Source of the DNA: Mesorhizobium sp. 131-2-1
GTDB taxonomy: Bacteria > Pseudomonadota > Alphaproteobacteria > Rhizobiales > Rhizobiaceae
NCBI RefSeq assembly: GCF_016756535.1
Contig: NZ_AP023247.1
Span: forward strand, 930,001 to 994,000
Direction: 5' to 3'
Length of the DNA stretch: 64,000 nucleotides
Part shown: positions 52,941 through 62,484 of the stretch, piece by piece
Position numbering within the stretch: the first letter of the stretch is position 1
How the letters are laid out: each line of letters begins with the position of its first letter
Program-made: the position numbers and the translations under genes
Notes under the pieces: model-generated
What the model was told of the DNA's origin: nothing
What the model saw: the letters and a program-made list of their open reading frames with translations, nothing else
Database searches by the model: none

Positions 52941-53698
52941 GTGAGCGGCTGGCTGGAACGGTTCGGTTACAAGCTGGGCCGGCGAGCCGGTGGCATGCTG
53001 CGGTCTATTGGCCTGGCCACCGCCGCTGTTCCATCGCTGGCGGCGGCCGCCCAATGGGATCCTACGCAGGCGAGCAGCAATCTTGGTGTTTTCGCCCTTA
53101 GTGATGCCGAACTGGCTGAGCGGCAGATCACCGTCACGCCGATTGGTGACCTCGAATTGCCGACGGGCGAAATCATTGCCTGCGATCCGCTGACCACCGG
53201 AACGGACTGGCCAGCCTTGAGCCGCAAGGTCAAAACGGGGCGGTACCCGGTTTCGCTGCTTGAGGCACAAGGCCGTGTGGCCGCCGCGGTCCTGCGTTTC
53301 CGGCCCGGCACGCCTGTTCGCTGGGAGCTGGCGACCTTGCCCGACCAGGATACATCGACCTTGAAGGGCGACGAGGCATTTGGATATCCCGTCGATGCTG
53401 GCCTTGGGTCATTCATGGACAAGACGGCAATGGTGCTGATGTCGGAGCATCGGGACAAGCTCGAAGCCGACCAGAACTACTATGACGATGTGCTGGCGGC
53501 TGAGTTTGCGCCCAACCAGGACAGGTTCGTGATGCATCATCCGGTTGCCGGCAACCTACTCAACATTGCGATATTCTGGAGCGGATGGGGTGACGAATCT
53601 ATCCGTCATTCTGGGGTCTTAACGCGGCCGGGGAGCCCCTACTTCTGATGACCGACTTTGACGTGCTTGAAAACGCTGACGGTCACGAGAGCGAGTAG
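52941..53698 (+). pseudogene. DUF4241 gene with a frameshift near its 3' end
   Basis: The first 218 codons read as a DUF4241 protein (VTPIGDLELPTGEIIACDPL, VSLLEAQGRVAAAVLRFRPGTPVRWELAT, DAGLGSFMD, NIAIFWSGWGD). After SGWGD, at about 53591-53596, the family continuation IYPSFWGLNAAGEPLLLMTD is found in the next frame, running to TAG at 53698. The total of 758 bases is one short of a multiple of three, so a single-base deletion explains it. As read, the protein ends early at 53648 with an unrelated tail. Either a recent mutation or a sequencing error. It lies 17 bases after sucB. Confidence 0.8.
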
Positions 53699-53706
53699 AC
53701 CGGCCG

Positions 53707-54216
53707 ATGCAAAGCGCCCTGTCGCCCACGATCGCATGCGCAGCCGGAGTGCTGGCCGTGTTGTTCACCGGCCCCGCCGCCCACGCCGCTTGCCCGCTCG
53801 AACTCGCCGTCTATGGCGATGCCGAAAGCGAGGCCGGCATCGATTTCAGGCCGACCATGGACTCGGCTACCGTTACCAACAGCTTCAAGATGGTGCTCGA
53901 CAAGGGCGTGGTGCTGGACGGCATCGTCATGTGGACGGACGGCGTGGCGCGGCCGCATGGCTCGCTGATGTACAAATGTCCGACCGGCGACATCACCGGC
54001 GACGAGCTCGCCGCCTGCACGGTCTGGGAGGGCGTCATTTATGGTGCCGACGACAAGGGCAACATCGCGCTGCTGCCGGCCGAAGGCACTGACGCGCCGA
54101 AGAGCCTGATCTTTCCCGATCTCGGCGCCTCGCTGCAGATGTCGGCCGCCTATGGCCCCGGCGGTTTTTCCAAGGTGCCGTGGGACGTGTTTCTGCTGGA
54201 GGGCTGCCAGGAATGA
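53707..54216 (+). CDS. Secreted protein of unknown function (169 aa)
   Basis: Signal peptide (SPTIACAAGVLAVLFTGPAAHA) and a mature part of about 143 residues with four cysteines (ACPLELAVYG, YKCPTGD, AACTVWEG, EGCQE). It has many short beta strands by pattern. The stop overlaps the start of the SDR gene (ATGA). No family was recognised. Confidence 0.72.
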   Translation: MQSALSPTIACAAGVLAVLFTGPAAHAACPLELAVYGDAESEAGIDFRPTMDSATVTNSFKMVLDKGVVLDGIVMWTDGVARPHGSLMYKCPTGDITGDELAACTVWEGVIYGADDKGNIALLPAEGTDAPKSLIFPDLGASLQMSAAYGPGGFSKVPWDVFLLEGCQE

Positions 54217-54968
54217 GCGCTACGAATAAGGTGCTTTTGGTCACCGGCGGTAGCCGCGGCATCGGCGCCGCCATCTGCCGGCAGGCGAGTGAGGCCGGCT
54301 ATCGTGTGGCGGTGAACTATGTCTCCAACCGCGCGGCGGCCGATGCACTGGTCGCCGAGCTCGAAACCGGTGGCGGCGAGGCCATTGCCGTCAAGGGCGA
54401 TGTTGGCAACGAAGCCGACGTGTTGGCGATGTTCGAGGTGGTGGACAAAACCTTCGGCCGGCTCGATGCCTTCGTCAACAATGCCGGCATCGTCGACGCC
54501 AAGGCGCGCGTCGACGAGATGAGCGGCGCGCGGGTCGAGCGCATGATGCGCGTCAACGTCGTCGGTTCCTTCCTGTGCGCCCGCGAGGCGGTGAAACGCA
54601 TGTCGACCCGCCATGGCGGCAAGGGCGGCGCCATCGTCAACCTCTCCTCGGTCGCGGCGATCCATGGCGCGGCGGGCGAATATGTCGACTATGCCGCCTC
54701 CAAGGGCGCGATCGACACCATGACCATCGGCCTTGCGCGCGAAGTGGCGACCGAAGGCGTGCGCGTCAACGCGGTCAGCCCCGGCATCACCGACACCGAG
54801 ATCCATGCCTCCGGCGGCCAGCCGGATCGCGTGGCACGGATGCGGGACGTGCTGCCGATGAAAAGGCCCGGCAGCGCGGATGAAGTCGCGAGCGCGGTTC
54901 TCTATCTTCTGTCGGACGCGGCCTCCTATATAACGGGCGCGATCCTGAATGTGAGCGGCGGCCGCTGA
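54213..54968 (+). CDS. Short-chain dehydrogenase/reductase
   Basis: 251-residue classical SDR. NAD(P) motif TGGSRGIGAAICRQA (TGxxxGIG), NNAG at about residue 92, catalytic Ser in VNLSSVAAIHG, and YxxxK in YVDYAASKGAIDT. Residues after the second beta strand (NYVSNRAAA, with Arg/Asn) suggest NADP(H). The substrate is unknown. It is coupled to the preceding secreted protein by overlapping codons. Confidence 0.92.
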   Translation: MSATNKVLLVTGGSRGIGAAICRQASEAGYRVAVNYVSNRAAADALVAELETGGGEAIAVKGDVGNEADVLAMFEVVDKTFGRLDAFVNNAGIVDAKARVDEMSGARVERMMRVNVVGSFLCAREAVKRMSTRHGGKGGAIVNLSSVAAIHGAAGEYVDYAASKGAIDTMTIGLAREVATEGVRVNAVSPGITDTEIHASGGQPDRVARMRDVLPMKRPGSADEVASAVLYLLSDAASYITGAILNVSGGR

Positions 54969-54969
54969 A

Positions 54970-55057
54970 GCAATTCCAGGAAAAGTGCGTAGCGGTTTTC
55001 CGGTTCGGAATTGCGTACAAGGAAAATAACCGGAGTGGTTCCTATCCGAACCGCTCC
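54970..55057. repeat. Dispersed palindromic repeat, family C (copy 3, long form)
   Basis: Core GCAATTCC...GGAATTGC at 54970-55014, then an outer part ending GAACCGCTCC at 55048-55057. Oriented opposite to the copy at 41914-42008. It fills the gap between the SDR gene and lpd. Confidence 0.82.
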
Positions 55058-55080
55058 GGCGCCAAGCAAAGGACAAGACC

Positions 55081-56487
55081 ATGGCTTATGACGTCGTAAT
55101 CATCGGATCGGGACCGGGCGGCTATGTCTGCGCCATCAAGGCGGCGCAGCTCGGGCTGAAGACGGCGGTGGTCGAGAAGAACGCCACCTTCGGCGGCACC
55201 TGCCTCAACATCGGCTGCATCCCGTCGAAGGCGCTGCTCCACGCCTCCGAGATGTTCGCCGAGGCCGGTCATTCCTTCGATACGCTTGGCGTCGAGGTCG
55301 GCGCGCCGAAGCTCAATTTGAAGAAGATGCTGGCGCACAAGGACGCGACCGTGGCGGCCAACGTCAACGGCGTCGCCTTCCTGTTCAAGAAGAACAAGAT
55401 CGACAGCTTCCGCGGCACCGGCAAGGTGGTTGGCGCCGGCAAGGTCTCGGTCACCGGCGAGGACGGCAAGGTCGAGGAGCTCGAGACCAGGAACATCGTG
55501 ATCGCCACCGGTTCCGACGTCGCCGGCATTCCCGGCGTCAAGGTCGACTTCGACGAGAAGGTGATCGTGTCCTCGACCGGCGCGCTGTCGCTGGACAAGG
55601 TGCCGGGCCATCTGGTGGTGGTCGGCGGCGGCGTCATCGGGCTGGAGCTCGGCTCGGTATGGGCCAGGCTCGGCGCCAAGGTCACCGTGGTCGAGTTCCT
55701 CGACAGCATCCTCGGCGGCATGGACGGCGAGGTCTCGAAACAGTTCCAGCGGCTGCTGTCCAAGCAAGGCTTCGAGTTCAAGCTCGGCGCCAAGGTCACC
55801 GGCGTCGCCAAGGCCAAGAAGGGCGCCAGCGTCACCTTCGAGCCGGTTAAGGGCGGCGCGGCCGAAACCATCGATGCGGATGTGGTGCTGGTCGCCACCG
55901 GCCGCCGCCCCTATGCCGACAGCCTCGGGCTGAAGGAGGCGGGCGTCGAGGTCGACGAGCGCGGCCGCGTCAAGACCGACGGGCATCTGCGGACCAACGT
56001 TCCCGGCATCTACGCCATCGGCGACGTCGTCACCGGACCGATGCTGGCGCACAAGGCCGAGGACGAGGGCGTGGCCGTGGCCGAGATCATTGCCGGCCAG
56101 GCCGGCCATGTGAACTACGATGTGATCCCGAGCGTCGTCTACACCAGCCCGGAAATCGCCTCGGTCGGCAAGACCGAGGAGGAATTGAAGAAGGCCGGCA
56201 TCGACTACAAGGTCGGAAAATTCCCGTTCACCGCCAATGGCCGGGCGCGCGCCATGCTGCACACCGACGGCTTCGTCAAGATCCTCGCCGACAAGCAAAG
56301 CGACCGCGTGCTCGGCGTCCATATCGTCGGCTTCGGCGCGGGCGAGATGATCCACGAGGCGGCGGTGCTGATGGAGTTCGGCGGCTCGTCGGAAGATCTG
56401 GCCCGCACCTGCCACGCGCACCCGACGATGTCGGAAGCGGTGAAGGAAGCGGCGCTGGCCACCTTTTTCAAGCCGATCCATATCTAA
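55081..56487 (+). CDS. lpd: Dihydrolipoamide dehydrogenase (E3)
   Basis: 468-residue FAD enzyme that reoxidises dihydrolipoamide for the 2-oxoglutarate dehydrogenase complex made by sucA and sucB. FAD motif [13 protein letters not shown], redox pair C41 and C46 in [16 protein letters not shown] motif [19 protein letters not shown], and the catalytic His in [19 protein letters not shown]. All residues are present. It is the last gene of the TCA block. Confidence 0.97.
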   Translation: MAYDVVIIGSGPGGYVCAIKAAQLGLKTAVVEKNATFGGTCLNIGCIPSKALLHASEMFAEAGHSFDTLGVEVGAPKLNLKKMLAHKDATVAANVNGVAFLFKKNKIDSFRGTGKVVGAGKVSVTGEDGKVEELETRNIVIATGSDVAGIPGVKVDFDEKVIVSSTGALSLDKVPGHLVVVGGGVIGLELGSVWARLGAKVTVVEFLDSILGGMDGEVSKQFQRLLSKQGFEFKLGAKVTGVAKAKKGASVTFEPVKGGAAETIDADVVLVATGRRPYADSLGLKEAGVEVDERGRVKTDGHLRTNVPGIYAIGDVVTGPMLAHKAEDEGVAVAEIIAGQAGHVNYDVIPSVVYTSPEIASVGKTEEELKKAGIDYKVGKFPFTANGRARAMLHTDGFVKILADKQSDRVLGVHIVGFGAGEMIHEAAVLMEFGGSSEDLARTCHAHPTMSEAVKEAALATFFKPIHI

Positions 56488-56526
56488 CCTTCGTGTTGGT
56501 GGCGGGCCTATCCGCACCAAAACAAA

Positions 56527-56554
56527 ACGGCCCGCCGAAAGGCGGGCCGTTCTT
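56527..56554. terminator. Hairpin between lpd and the convergent small membrane protein
   Basis: ACGGCCCGCC/GGCGGGCCGT stem with a GAAA loop, followed by TTCTT on the plus strand. It can end transcripts from both sides. Confidence 0.75.
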
Positions 56555-56574
56555 CGTTGAACTCAGGGGCCAGA

Positions 56575-56880
56575 TTACGGGCTCGGAGCCGGTGCAGGCG
56601 CCGGAGCCGGGGCGGGCGCAGGTGCGGGAGCCGGCGCAGGTGCCGGAGCGGGCGCAGGCGCAGGCGCAGGCGCAGGCGCTGGCTCGGCAGGCTTCATCGG
56701 TTCGGCCGGAGCCGGAGCGGGTGCCGGCGTGCTGGCGGCCGGCGGCTCAGCTGGCGCCGGGGCTTCGCTGCGTCTGCCGAAAACATAGTAGGCGACAATG
56801 GCCAGGATAATGACAACCAGGGCTATCAGCCAGCCGCTGCCGCCGCCACCCGACCTGGGAGTGTCGTTAGGGTTCGCCAT
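56575..56880 (-). CDS. Membrane-anchored protein with a (Pro-Ala)n tail
   Basis: 101 residues. A short N-terminus is followed by one helix (WLIALVVIILAIVAYYVFG) and a long Ala-Pro repeat from about residue 40 to the end (PAPAPAPA units). Such tails are extended rods that often span the periplasm. The repeat encodes a G+C-rich tandem DNA tract prone to length change. A (A/P)n tail also arises by chance in GC-rich DNA, but the helix and the GGA-rich start context support a real gene. Confidence 0.6.
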   Translation of the reverse strand: MANPNDTPRSGGGGSGWLIALVVIILAIVAYYVFGRRSEAPAPAEPPAASTPAPAPAPAEPMKPAEPAPAPAPAPAPAPAPAPAPAPAPAPAPAPAPAPSP

Positions 56881-57167
56881 AAAAGTGTCCTCCGTGGATG
56901 AAAAGTATCAATCAACACCCATCAACGCGCAACCGTTGAACGGGTTTCATACTAGGCCCGGAAAATGCCGAAAGCAGGGCAATTTTGATGGGGATTCGCT
57001 TATCGGCATGCATTTCCACCGCAATTTGCGCCGGGGTCGAGCCGAAGCCGGTTTTTCCAAGCCTTCCGGTACGAAATGCAGTCGTCGATTGCGGCGCCAC
57101 AGACCAGCATGGATGTGGACAGGGGTCCGGCGCCTTGCTGATTCGGGATGCAACCCGCCCGTGCAGT

Positions 57168-58241
57168 TCAGTCGACCGCGGTGACACTGTAGCCGGCCTT
57201 GCGGAAATCCTCGACCAGGCCTTGCGGGCCGGGAAGGTGCATGGCGCCCACCGCCATGAAGGCATTGCCCCTGGCCAGGAACGGTGCGGCATGATCGGCC
57301 ATCACCTTGTTGCGGCTGGTGATCATCGTTTCCTCGAAGGCCGCATAGCCGGCGGCATCGTCCGCACTTTCGGGGAGCACGGTGCGGAACAGTGGCCAGA
57401 ACATGCCGATCTCGCCGCGCTGGTAAAGGACGATCATGGTCTCGTTGAGATCGTTGGCCTTGTCGCCGAGCTTGAGCGTGTCGACGAGCCCCTTCATGTG
57501 GAAGGCGAGCGGCAGCGAAGCCATGGCGCGCAACTGGTCCGCGACGGTTTCCAGTCCTTCGACAGCCTTGCCGGAAGCCTTGGCATCCTCGGCCAGCTTG
57601 ACGTCCAGCACCGGCGCTCCCGCTGCCTGGCGCGCCACCTCGCAGGCCGGCAGCGCCACCATGGCCGAAAGAATCCACGGCTTCATCCTGGCAACCGTCG
57701 CGGGCGGGATGCCGCGGGCATCAAGCCCTTTGTTGAGCACCGCAGCATCTTCCGGCGACAGCAGCGAAGACAGCGTGGTGTTGTCGGTGAACATCATCAG
57801 GCCGGGCTCGGCGGCAATGGCGGCCATCATCTTACCCTTATCGAGCACTTCGGTGGTCTCGATGATGATGGTGTCGGCGCCGTCATAGGCCTTTTGCGCC
57901 GCGGGCGGCAGCGTGGTGACGCGCGCATCGGTCATGTGCATCGTCCCGAACAGAAAGGACGGCTTCTCGCCGGGCCTTTCCAGTCTCCACAACAGGCCCT
58001 TGCCGTTTGGCACGGCAGCCGCCTCCGCCTCGATTTTCTTGACGGCGGCGGGATCCTCCTTGCCCAGCGACGCCAGCAGATCGGCGCCGCCGCATGCGAC
58101 CTCGGCATGCACCCTGCCGGCAAGCAGCAGGACGACGAGGAAAGACAGGAAAAACAGGGCGTTGAGCGCGACAAGCAGCTTCAACGACACGAGGGCCGCG
58201 CGGTCGGCGATGGCGATGACGCGTTTCATGGGATGCGTCAT
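57168..58241 (-). CDS. TraB/GumN family protein
   Basis: About 357 residues. An N-terminal membrane segment (LLVALNALFFLSFLVVLLLAG) is followed by the TraB fold: LLWRLERPGEKPSFLFGTMHMTDARVTTLP (GTxH motif), IIETTEVLDKG (E), and the C-terminal ARGNAFMAVGAMHLPGPQGLVEDFRKAGYSV (GAxHL). The GTxH/ExE/GAxH set is that of the Tiki/TraB metalloprotease-like superfamily. Two close ATG codons exist (58241 and 58229) and the choice is uncertain. Confidence 0.85.
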   Translation of the reverse strand: MTHPMKRVIAIADRAALVSLKLLVALNALFFLSFLVVLLLAGRVHAEVACGGADLLASLGKEDPAAVKKIEAEAAAVPNGKGLLWRLERPGEKPSFLFGTMHMTDARVTTLPPAAQKAYDGADTIIIETTEVLDKGKMMAAIAAEPGLMMFTDNTTLSSLLSPEDAAVLNKGLDARGIPPATVARMKPWILSAMVALPACEVARQAAGAPVLDVKLAEDAKASGKAVEGLETVADQLRAMASLPLAFHMKGLVDTLKLGDKANDLNETMIVLYQRGEIGMFWPLFRTVLPESADDAAGYAAFEETMITSRNKVMADHAAPFLARGNAFMAVGAMHLPGPQGLVEDFRKAGYSVTAVD

Positions 58242-58312
58242 ACGCTCAAAAAGCGGCAAAACGGTTAATCGTCCGGCCCAAATTGTCATCGAGACCCCTC
58301 AAGACGCACCGA

Positions 58313-59251
58313 TCAGGCCCTTGGATGGGCAGACTCGTAGATTTCGAGCAGCCTCGCGGTGTCGACGCCGGTATAGATCTGGGTGGTCGACAGGCTGGCG
58401 TGGCCGAGCAGCTCCTGGATGGTGCGCAGGTCGCCGCCACGGCCGAGCAGATGCGTGGCGAAGGAATGGCGCAACGCGTGCGGCGTCGCGCTGTCGGGCA
58501 GGTTGAGCGCCGAGCGCAGCTTCGCCATGTCGCGCTGGACGATCGCCGGATTGAGCGGGCCGCCGCGCGCGCCGCGAAACAGCAAGCCCTTCGGATCGAT
58601 ATGAAAGGGGCAGAGGCGGCGGTATTCGGCGACCGCGCGCAAGGCCACCGGCAGCACCGGCACCAGCCTGGTCTTGCCGCCCTTGCCGGTGATGCGCAGC
58701 ACGGTGTCGTCTTCCGACAACAGTTCGACGCCGGTGAGGCCAAGCGCCTCGGAAATGCGCAGGCCCGAGCCGTATAGCAGTGTCAGCACGGCGGCGTTGC
58801 GGGCGGCGATCCAGGGTTCTTCTGCCAGCTGGCCCTCCACCGAGACGACCTCCCTGGCGTCGCTCGCCGTCAGCGGCTTGGGCAGCGATTTCGGCTGGCG
58901 CGGCGCGCGTAATGCGGCCGCGCCCGCGGCGCTGGCGAGGCCGCGGCGTTCGAGGAAGCGCAGCAGCGAGCGGATGCCGGCCAGCCCGCGGCCGAGCGTG
59001 CGGGCGCCGGCGCCGGCGCTCCGGCGGGCGGCGAGAAAGCCGCGCAGATCGGCCGGGCGCAGGTCGGCGATGTCGGATAGGCCGGGCGGGCCACCGCAAT
59101 GGCCGGTCAGGAAATGCAGGAACTGGCGCGTGTCGCGCTCATAGGCCTCGACCGTCTCCGGCGACAGTCGGCGCTCGCGAGCCAGCATCTTCAACCAGTT
59201 CTCGCGCGCCGCCTGGAGGTCGGGCTTTGCCGGGATGAGGAATTCCTGCAT
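58313..59251 (-). CDS. xerC: Tyrosine recombinase XerC
   Basis: 312-residue site-specific recombinase that with XerD resolves chromosome dimers at dif. The N-terminal SAM-like domain (NWLKMLARERRLSPETVEAYERDTRQFLHFL) and the catalytic set are present: Arg in LYGSGLRISEAL, Lys in TGKGGKTRLVPVLP, HALRHSFATHLL, LLGHASLSTTQIY and the nucleophile Tyr in QIYTGVD. ATG at 59251 gives the usual length. It diverges from rimM. Confidence 0.94.
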   Translation of the reverse strand: MQEFLIPAKPDLQAARENWLKMLARERRLSPETVEAYERDTRQFLHFLTGHCGGPPGLSDIADLRPADLRGFLAARRSAGAGARTLGRGLAGIRSLLRFLERRGLASAAGAAALRAPRQPKSLPKPLTASDAREVVSVEGQLAEEPWIAARNAAVLTLLYGSGLRISEALGLTGVELLSEDDTVLRITGKGGKTRLVPVLPVALRAVAEYRRLCPFHIDPKGLLFRGARGGPLNPAIVQRDMAKLRSALNLPDSATPHALRHSFATHLLGRGGDLRTIQELLGHASLSTTQIYTGVDTARLLEIYESAHPRA

Positions 59252-59295
59252 GCGGCCATTTTCGGACAGCCGGGTTAGGAAGCGGTGAAGAAGGC

Positions 59296-59380
59296 GATCC
59301 ATTGAAATGACGCCGAGCGATCATTGGAATGACGCCTAGCGATCATTGGGATGACGCCTAGCGATCATTGAAATGACGAC
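59296..59380. repeat. 22-bp tandem repeat, about four units, between xerC and rimM
   Basis: Unit of the form GATCATTGRRATGACGCCTAGC. Four units differ at one to three bases, the last being partial (ending GACGACGGG). It lies where the divergent promoters of xerC and rimM should be. Confidence 0.75.
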
Positions 59381-59417
59381 GGGGGAGAGCTAGAGCAGGT
59401 CAAAGGATTTTGCAGCG

Positions 59418-60020
59418 ATGACCAAGCCCCAGAACCCCGTCCAATTGGCCGTGATCGGCGCCGCGCATGGCATCAAGGGCGAGCTGCGGGTGAAGACCTT
59501 CACCGGCGACCCGCTGGCGCTGGCCGACTACGGGCCGCTCTACGCCAAGGACGGCCGCGCCTTCCAGATAATCGACATCCGGCCGGCCAACACGGTGGTC
59601 GTGGTGCGCTTCAAGGGCGTCAGTGACCGCAACGCCGCCGAGGCGCTTTCCGGCACCGAGCTGTTCGTCGACCGCTCGATGCTGCCGGACGACGGCGAGG
59701 AGGACGAGTTCTATCACGCCGACCTCATCGGACTGGAGGTCAGGGACGACAAAGGCGCGGCAATCGGCAAGGTCGTCGCCGTGCACAATTTCGGCGGCGG
59801 CGACATCCTCGACGTGACGCTTGGCGGGCGCAAGGGCGTGCTGATCCCGTTCACGCAGGCTGCCGTTCCGCAGGTGTCGGTCGCCGAAGGTTTCGTCCGC
59901 GTCGATCCGCTGGCGGCCGGGCTGGTCGAAGACGAGGATGGCGAGGGCGCGCCCGGCCGCGATGGTTTCGACCCGAAGGGGCGGCCGCGCGGGCCGAAGG
60001 ACGCCGGGGGCAACCGGTGA
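59418..60020 (+). CDS. rimM: 16S rRNA processing protein RimM
   Basis: 200-residue ribosome-maturation factor for the 30S head. The N-terminal domain ([26 protein letters not shown]) and PRC-barrel ([37 protein letters not shown]) are typical. The C-terminal Gly/Arg-rich tail is a rhizobial feature. The stop overlaps trmD by four bases. The usual preceding rpsP is not present here. Confidence 0.95.
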   Translation: MTKPQNPVQLAVIGAAHGIKGELRVKTFTGDPLALADYGPLYAKDGRAFQIIDIRPANTVVVVRFKGVSDRNAAEALSGTELFVDRSMLPDDGEEDEFYHADLIGLEVRDDKGAAIGKVVAVHNFGGGDILDVTLGGRKGVLIPFTQAAVPQVSVAEGFVRVDPLAAGLVEDEDGEGAPGRDGFDPKGRPRGPKDAGGNR

Positions 60021-60721
60021 GCTTTGTCGCCTCGGTGCTGACGCTTTATCCCGAGATGTTCCCGGGCCCGCTCGGCCTGTCGCTGGCCGGCCGGGCGCTG
60101 GAAGCCGGCACGTGGTCGCTGGAGGCGATCCAGATCCGCGATTTCGCCACCGACAGGCATCGCACCGTCGACGATACGCCGGCCGGCGGCGGCGCCGGCA
60201 TGGTGATGCGTGCAGACGTGCTGGCGAAGGCCATCGACCATGCCTCGCCGCCGGGCGATGCGCGCCCAAGGCTCTTGATGAGCCCGCGCGGAAAACCGCT
60301 GACGCAGGCCCGTGTGCGCGAACTTGCCGCCGGACCGGGCGTGGTCATCCTTTGCGGCCGCTTCGAAGGTGTCGACCAGCGGCTGATCGAGGCGCGCGCG
60401 CTGGAGGAGGTTTCCGTCGGCGACTTCATCCTGTCGGGCGGCGAGCCGGCGGCGCTCGTGCTGCTCGACGCCGTGGTGCGGCTGTTGCCCGGCGTCATGG
60501 GCAATGCCGTCTCGGGCGAGGAAGAAAGCTTCGAGAACGGCCTGCTCGAGCATCCGCATTACACGCGGCCGCAGGAGTTCGAGGGCCGGCCGATCCCGGA
60601 TGTGCTGATCTCCGGCAACCACAAGAAGATCGCCGAATGGCGGCGGGCGGAGGCGGAAAAGCTGACGCGCGAGCGGCGGCCGGATTTGCCTGGCGCCGTG
60701 CCTCAGCCCTTGGTGAAGTAG
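60017..60721 (+). CDS. trmD: tRNA (guanine-37-N1)-methyltransferase
   Basis: 234-residue SPOUT methyltransferase acting on G37 of tRNAs. The trefoil-knot motif [30 protein letters not shown] and the Asp in [14 protein letters not shown] are present, and [33 protein letters not shown] is the C-terminal signature. Its 3' end overlaps the convergent transporter gene by 19 bp. Confidence 0.96.
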   Translation: MSFVASVLTLYPEMFPGPLGLSLAGRALEAGTWSLEAIQIRDFATDRHRTVDDTPAGGGAGMVMRADVLAKAIDHASPPGDARPRLLMSPRGKPLTQARVRELAAGPGVVILCGRFEGVDQRLIEARALEEVSVGDFILSGGEPAALVLLDAVVRLLPGVMGNAVSGEEESFENGLLEHPHYTRPQEFEGRPIPDVLISGNHKKIAEWRRAEAEKLTRERRPDLPGAVPQPLVK

Positions 60722-61455
60722 TAAAAGGCCAGGAACAGGCCGACGGCGACGACGAAGCCGCGCACGACGTTCTGCGGCACGCGCTTGGCGATCCAGACGC
60801 CGGCATAGCCGCCAAGCGCGCCGCCGGGGATCATGACGATCGCCTGCGGCCAGGCGACGACGCCGCCGGAGACGAAGACCAGGATGGCGACCGCCGCTAT
60901 GACCACGGCCAGCATGTTCTTCAGCGCGTTCAGCCGGTGATAGTCGCCGCTCTGGGTGAGGCCGAGCGTGGCCAGCATCATGACGCCCATGCCGGCGCCG
61001 AAGAAGCCGCCATAAATCGAGGTCAGGAACTGGACGAGCGAACCGGCGAGCGAGCCTACGGCCGGCTGGTGTCCGGGCTTCGGCGCCGGCTTCAGCCACG
61101 GCCCGGCGGCGAACAAAGCGGTGGCGGCAAGCAGCAGCCAGGGGACGAGCGCGCGGAACGAGGGATTGTCGAGCGCCAGCAGAATGAGCGCGCCGGCCAG
61201 CGCGCCGAGGGCCGAGATCAGGCAGAGCAGCAATGCCTGGCGCCAGAAATGCCGGATGTCGGATGCGTAGGCCAGCGTCGAGGTGATGTAGCCCGGAAAC
61301 TGCGTCACCGAGGAGGTGGCGTTGGCGACGATCGGCGGCACGCCGACCAGCGTCATGGCGCCAAAGGTGATGAAGGTCCCGCCGCCCGCGACAGCGTTGG
61401 CGGCGCCTGAGACAAAGCCCGACAGGAAGAGCAGGATCGCGTCGAAAACGGACAT
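60703..61455 (-). CDS. TauE/SafE family sulfite exporter
   Basis: 250-residue membrane protein with about eight hydrophobic segments. Two internal repeats carry the family patterns [41 protein letters not shown] and [35 protein letters not shown]. These proteins export sulfite or organosulfonates. ATG at 61455 fits the family. Confidence 0.9.
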   Translation of the reverse strand: MSVFDAILLFLSGFVSGAANAVAGGGTFITFGAMTLVGVPPIVANATSSVTQFPGYITSTLAYASDIRHFWRQALLLCLISALGALAGALILLALDNPSFRALVPWLLLAATALFAAGPWLKPAPKPGHQPAVGSLAGSLVQFLTSIYGGFFGAGMGVMMLATLGLTQSGDYHRLNALKNMLAVVIAAVAILVFVSGGVVAWPQAIVMIPGGALGGYAGVWIAKRVPQNVVRGFVVAVGLFLAFYYFTKG

Positions 61456-61777
61456 CGGGACGCCGCCACAGAAAGGTTGTCCAGCCCGGATTAGGAAGCT
61501 TGAAAGGGGTGCGCAACCCCGCGGTTGGCAATTGCGTGATGGCATGCGGCCAAAAAAGACAGGGCCAAGGCGTGACAAAGCGTCAAAATAGCTGTATGTG
61601 CCCGCCCGAACCGGAAGAACGATCTTGCAAGACGATCTTTCGGGGCCCGTCAACAATGGCGGTGTAGCCGTCCCTGCCCTATGTCTTGGACAAAGGGCAT
61701 AGCCGAGCGGTCGTTGGAACTGCAAGGCGAGCGTAGGACGCTCTGACTGTCGGAAGAACAAGAAGTGGATATTTGAG

Positions 61778-62314
61778 ATGGATCTCATCCGTCAGCTCGA
61801 GGCCGAACAGGCCGCCAAGATCGAAGCCAAGCGCAAGCTTCCCGAATTTCAGCCCGGCGATACCGTGCGCGTCCAGGTGCGCGTCACCGAAGGCACCCGC
61901 ACCCGCGTCCAGGCCTATGAGGGCGTCGTCATCGCCCGCTCCGGCGCCGGCTTCCAGGAAAATTTCACCGTCCGCAAGATTTCCTACGGCGAAGGCGTCG
62001 AGCGCGTGTTCCCGGTCTACTCGCCGATGGTCGAAGGCGTCGAGATCGTGCGCCGCGGCAAGGTTCGCCGCGCCAAGCTCTATTACCTGCGCGATCGTCG
62101 CGGCAAGTCGGCCCGCATCTCCGAGAACACCGGCGTGCGCGCCCGCAAGCTGAACGACGAGGAGCGTGATGCGCTGAACGCCGAGAAGGCGCGCATCGAG
62201 GCCGAGAAGGTCGCCGCCGCCGAGGCGCTGGCCGTCGAGAAGGCCGCGCAGGACGCCGCCGAGAAGAAGGCCGCCGCCGAGGCCGCCAAGGCCGCGGAAG
62301 CCGCCGCCGAATAA
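61778..62314 (+). CDS. rplS: 50S ribosomal protein L19
   Basis: 178-residue protein of the 30S-50S interface. Core residues 1-120 hold [33 protein letters not shown] and [20 protein letters not shown]. The remaining ~55 residues form a Lys/Ala/Glu-rich helical tail ([25 protein letters not shown]), an extension common in Rhizobiales and much longer than the ~115-residue E. coli protein. Confidence 0.97.
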   Translation: MDLIRQLEAEQAAKIEAKRKLPEFQPGDTVRVQVRVTEGTRTRVQAYEGVVIARSGAGFQENFTVRKISYGEGVERVFPVYSPMVEGVEIVRRGKVRRAKLYYLRDRRGKSARISENTGVRARKLNDEERDALNAEKARIEAEKVAAAEALAVEKAAQDAAEKKAAAEAAKAAEAAAE

Positions 62315-62336
62315 GCTTCTCAACCAATCGTTTTCG

Positions 62337-62364
62337 GAAAAGGCGGCTTCGGCCGCCTTTTTCG
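62337..62364 (+). terminator. Rho-independent terminator after rplS
   Basis: GAAAAGGCGGC paired with GCCGCCTTTTTC around TTCG, 22 bases past the stop. Confidence 0.92.
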
Positions 62365-62425
62365 TTTCCTCGATGCGCTCACGGAGCCGTGAAGGCCTTT
62401 CGCCCGAAAATCTGGCTACGGGGTG

Positions 62426-62455
62426 TTGACGGCGAATTATCTTGTACACTAAATA
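62426..62455 (+). promoter_or_regulatory. Candidate promoter of ohr
   Basis: TTGACG at 62426-62431 and TAAATA at 62450-62455 with an 18-bp spacer. The -10 region sits inside the OhrR-type operator. Confidence 0.55.
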
Positions 62456-62466
62456 ATCGTGTACAA
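62442..62466. promoter_or_regulatory. OhrR-type operator upstream of ohr
   Basis: Perfect inverted repeat TTGTACAC-N9-GTGTACAA, overlapping the -10 region and ending 19 bases before the ohr ATG. OhrR repressors of rhizobia and relatives bind TACAA/TTGTA-type palindromes at this position, so peroxide-released repression of ohr-ohrR is likely. Confidence 0.75.
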
Positions 62467-62484
62467 AATAACAGGAGACCACAC

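Noticed and set aside
59296..59380. The 22-bp repeats as a CRISPR array
   Set aside because: The units are directly adjacent with no spacers and differ from each other; no cas genes are nearby.
59714..61531. A 605-codon minus-strand open frame across rimM, trmD and the TauE-type gene
   Set aside because: Partly antisense and partly in a wrong frame of the transporter; the true transporter frame has a clear fold signature.
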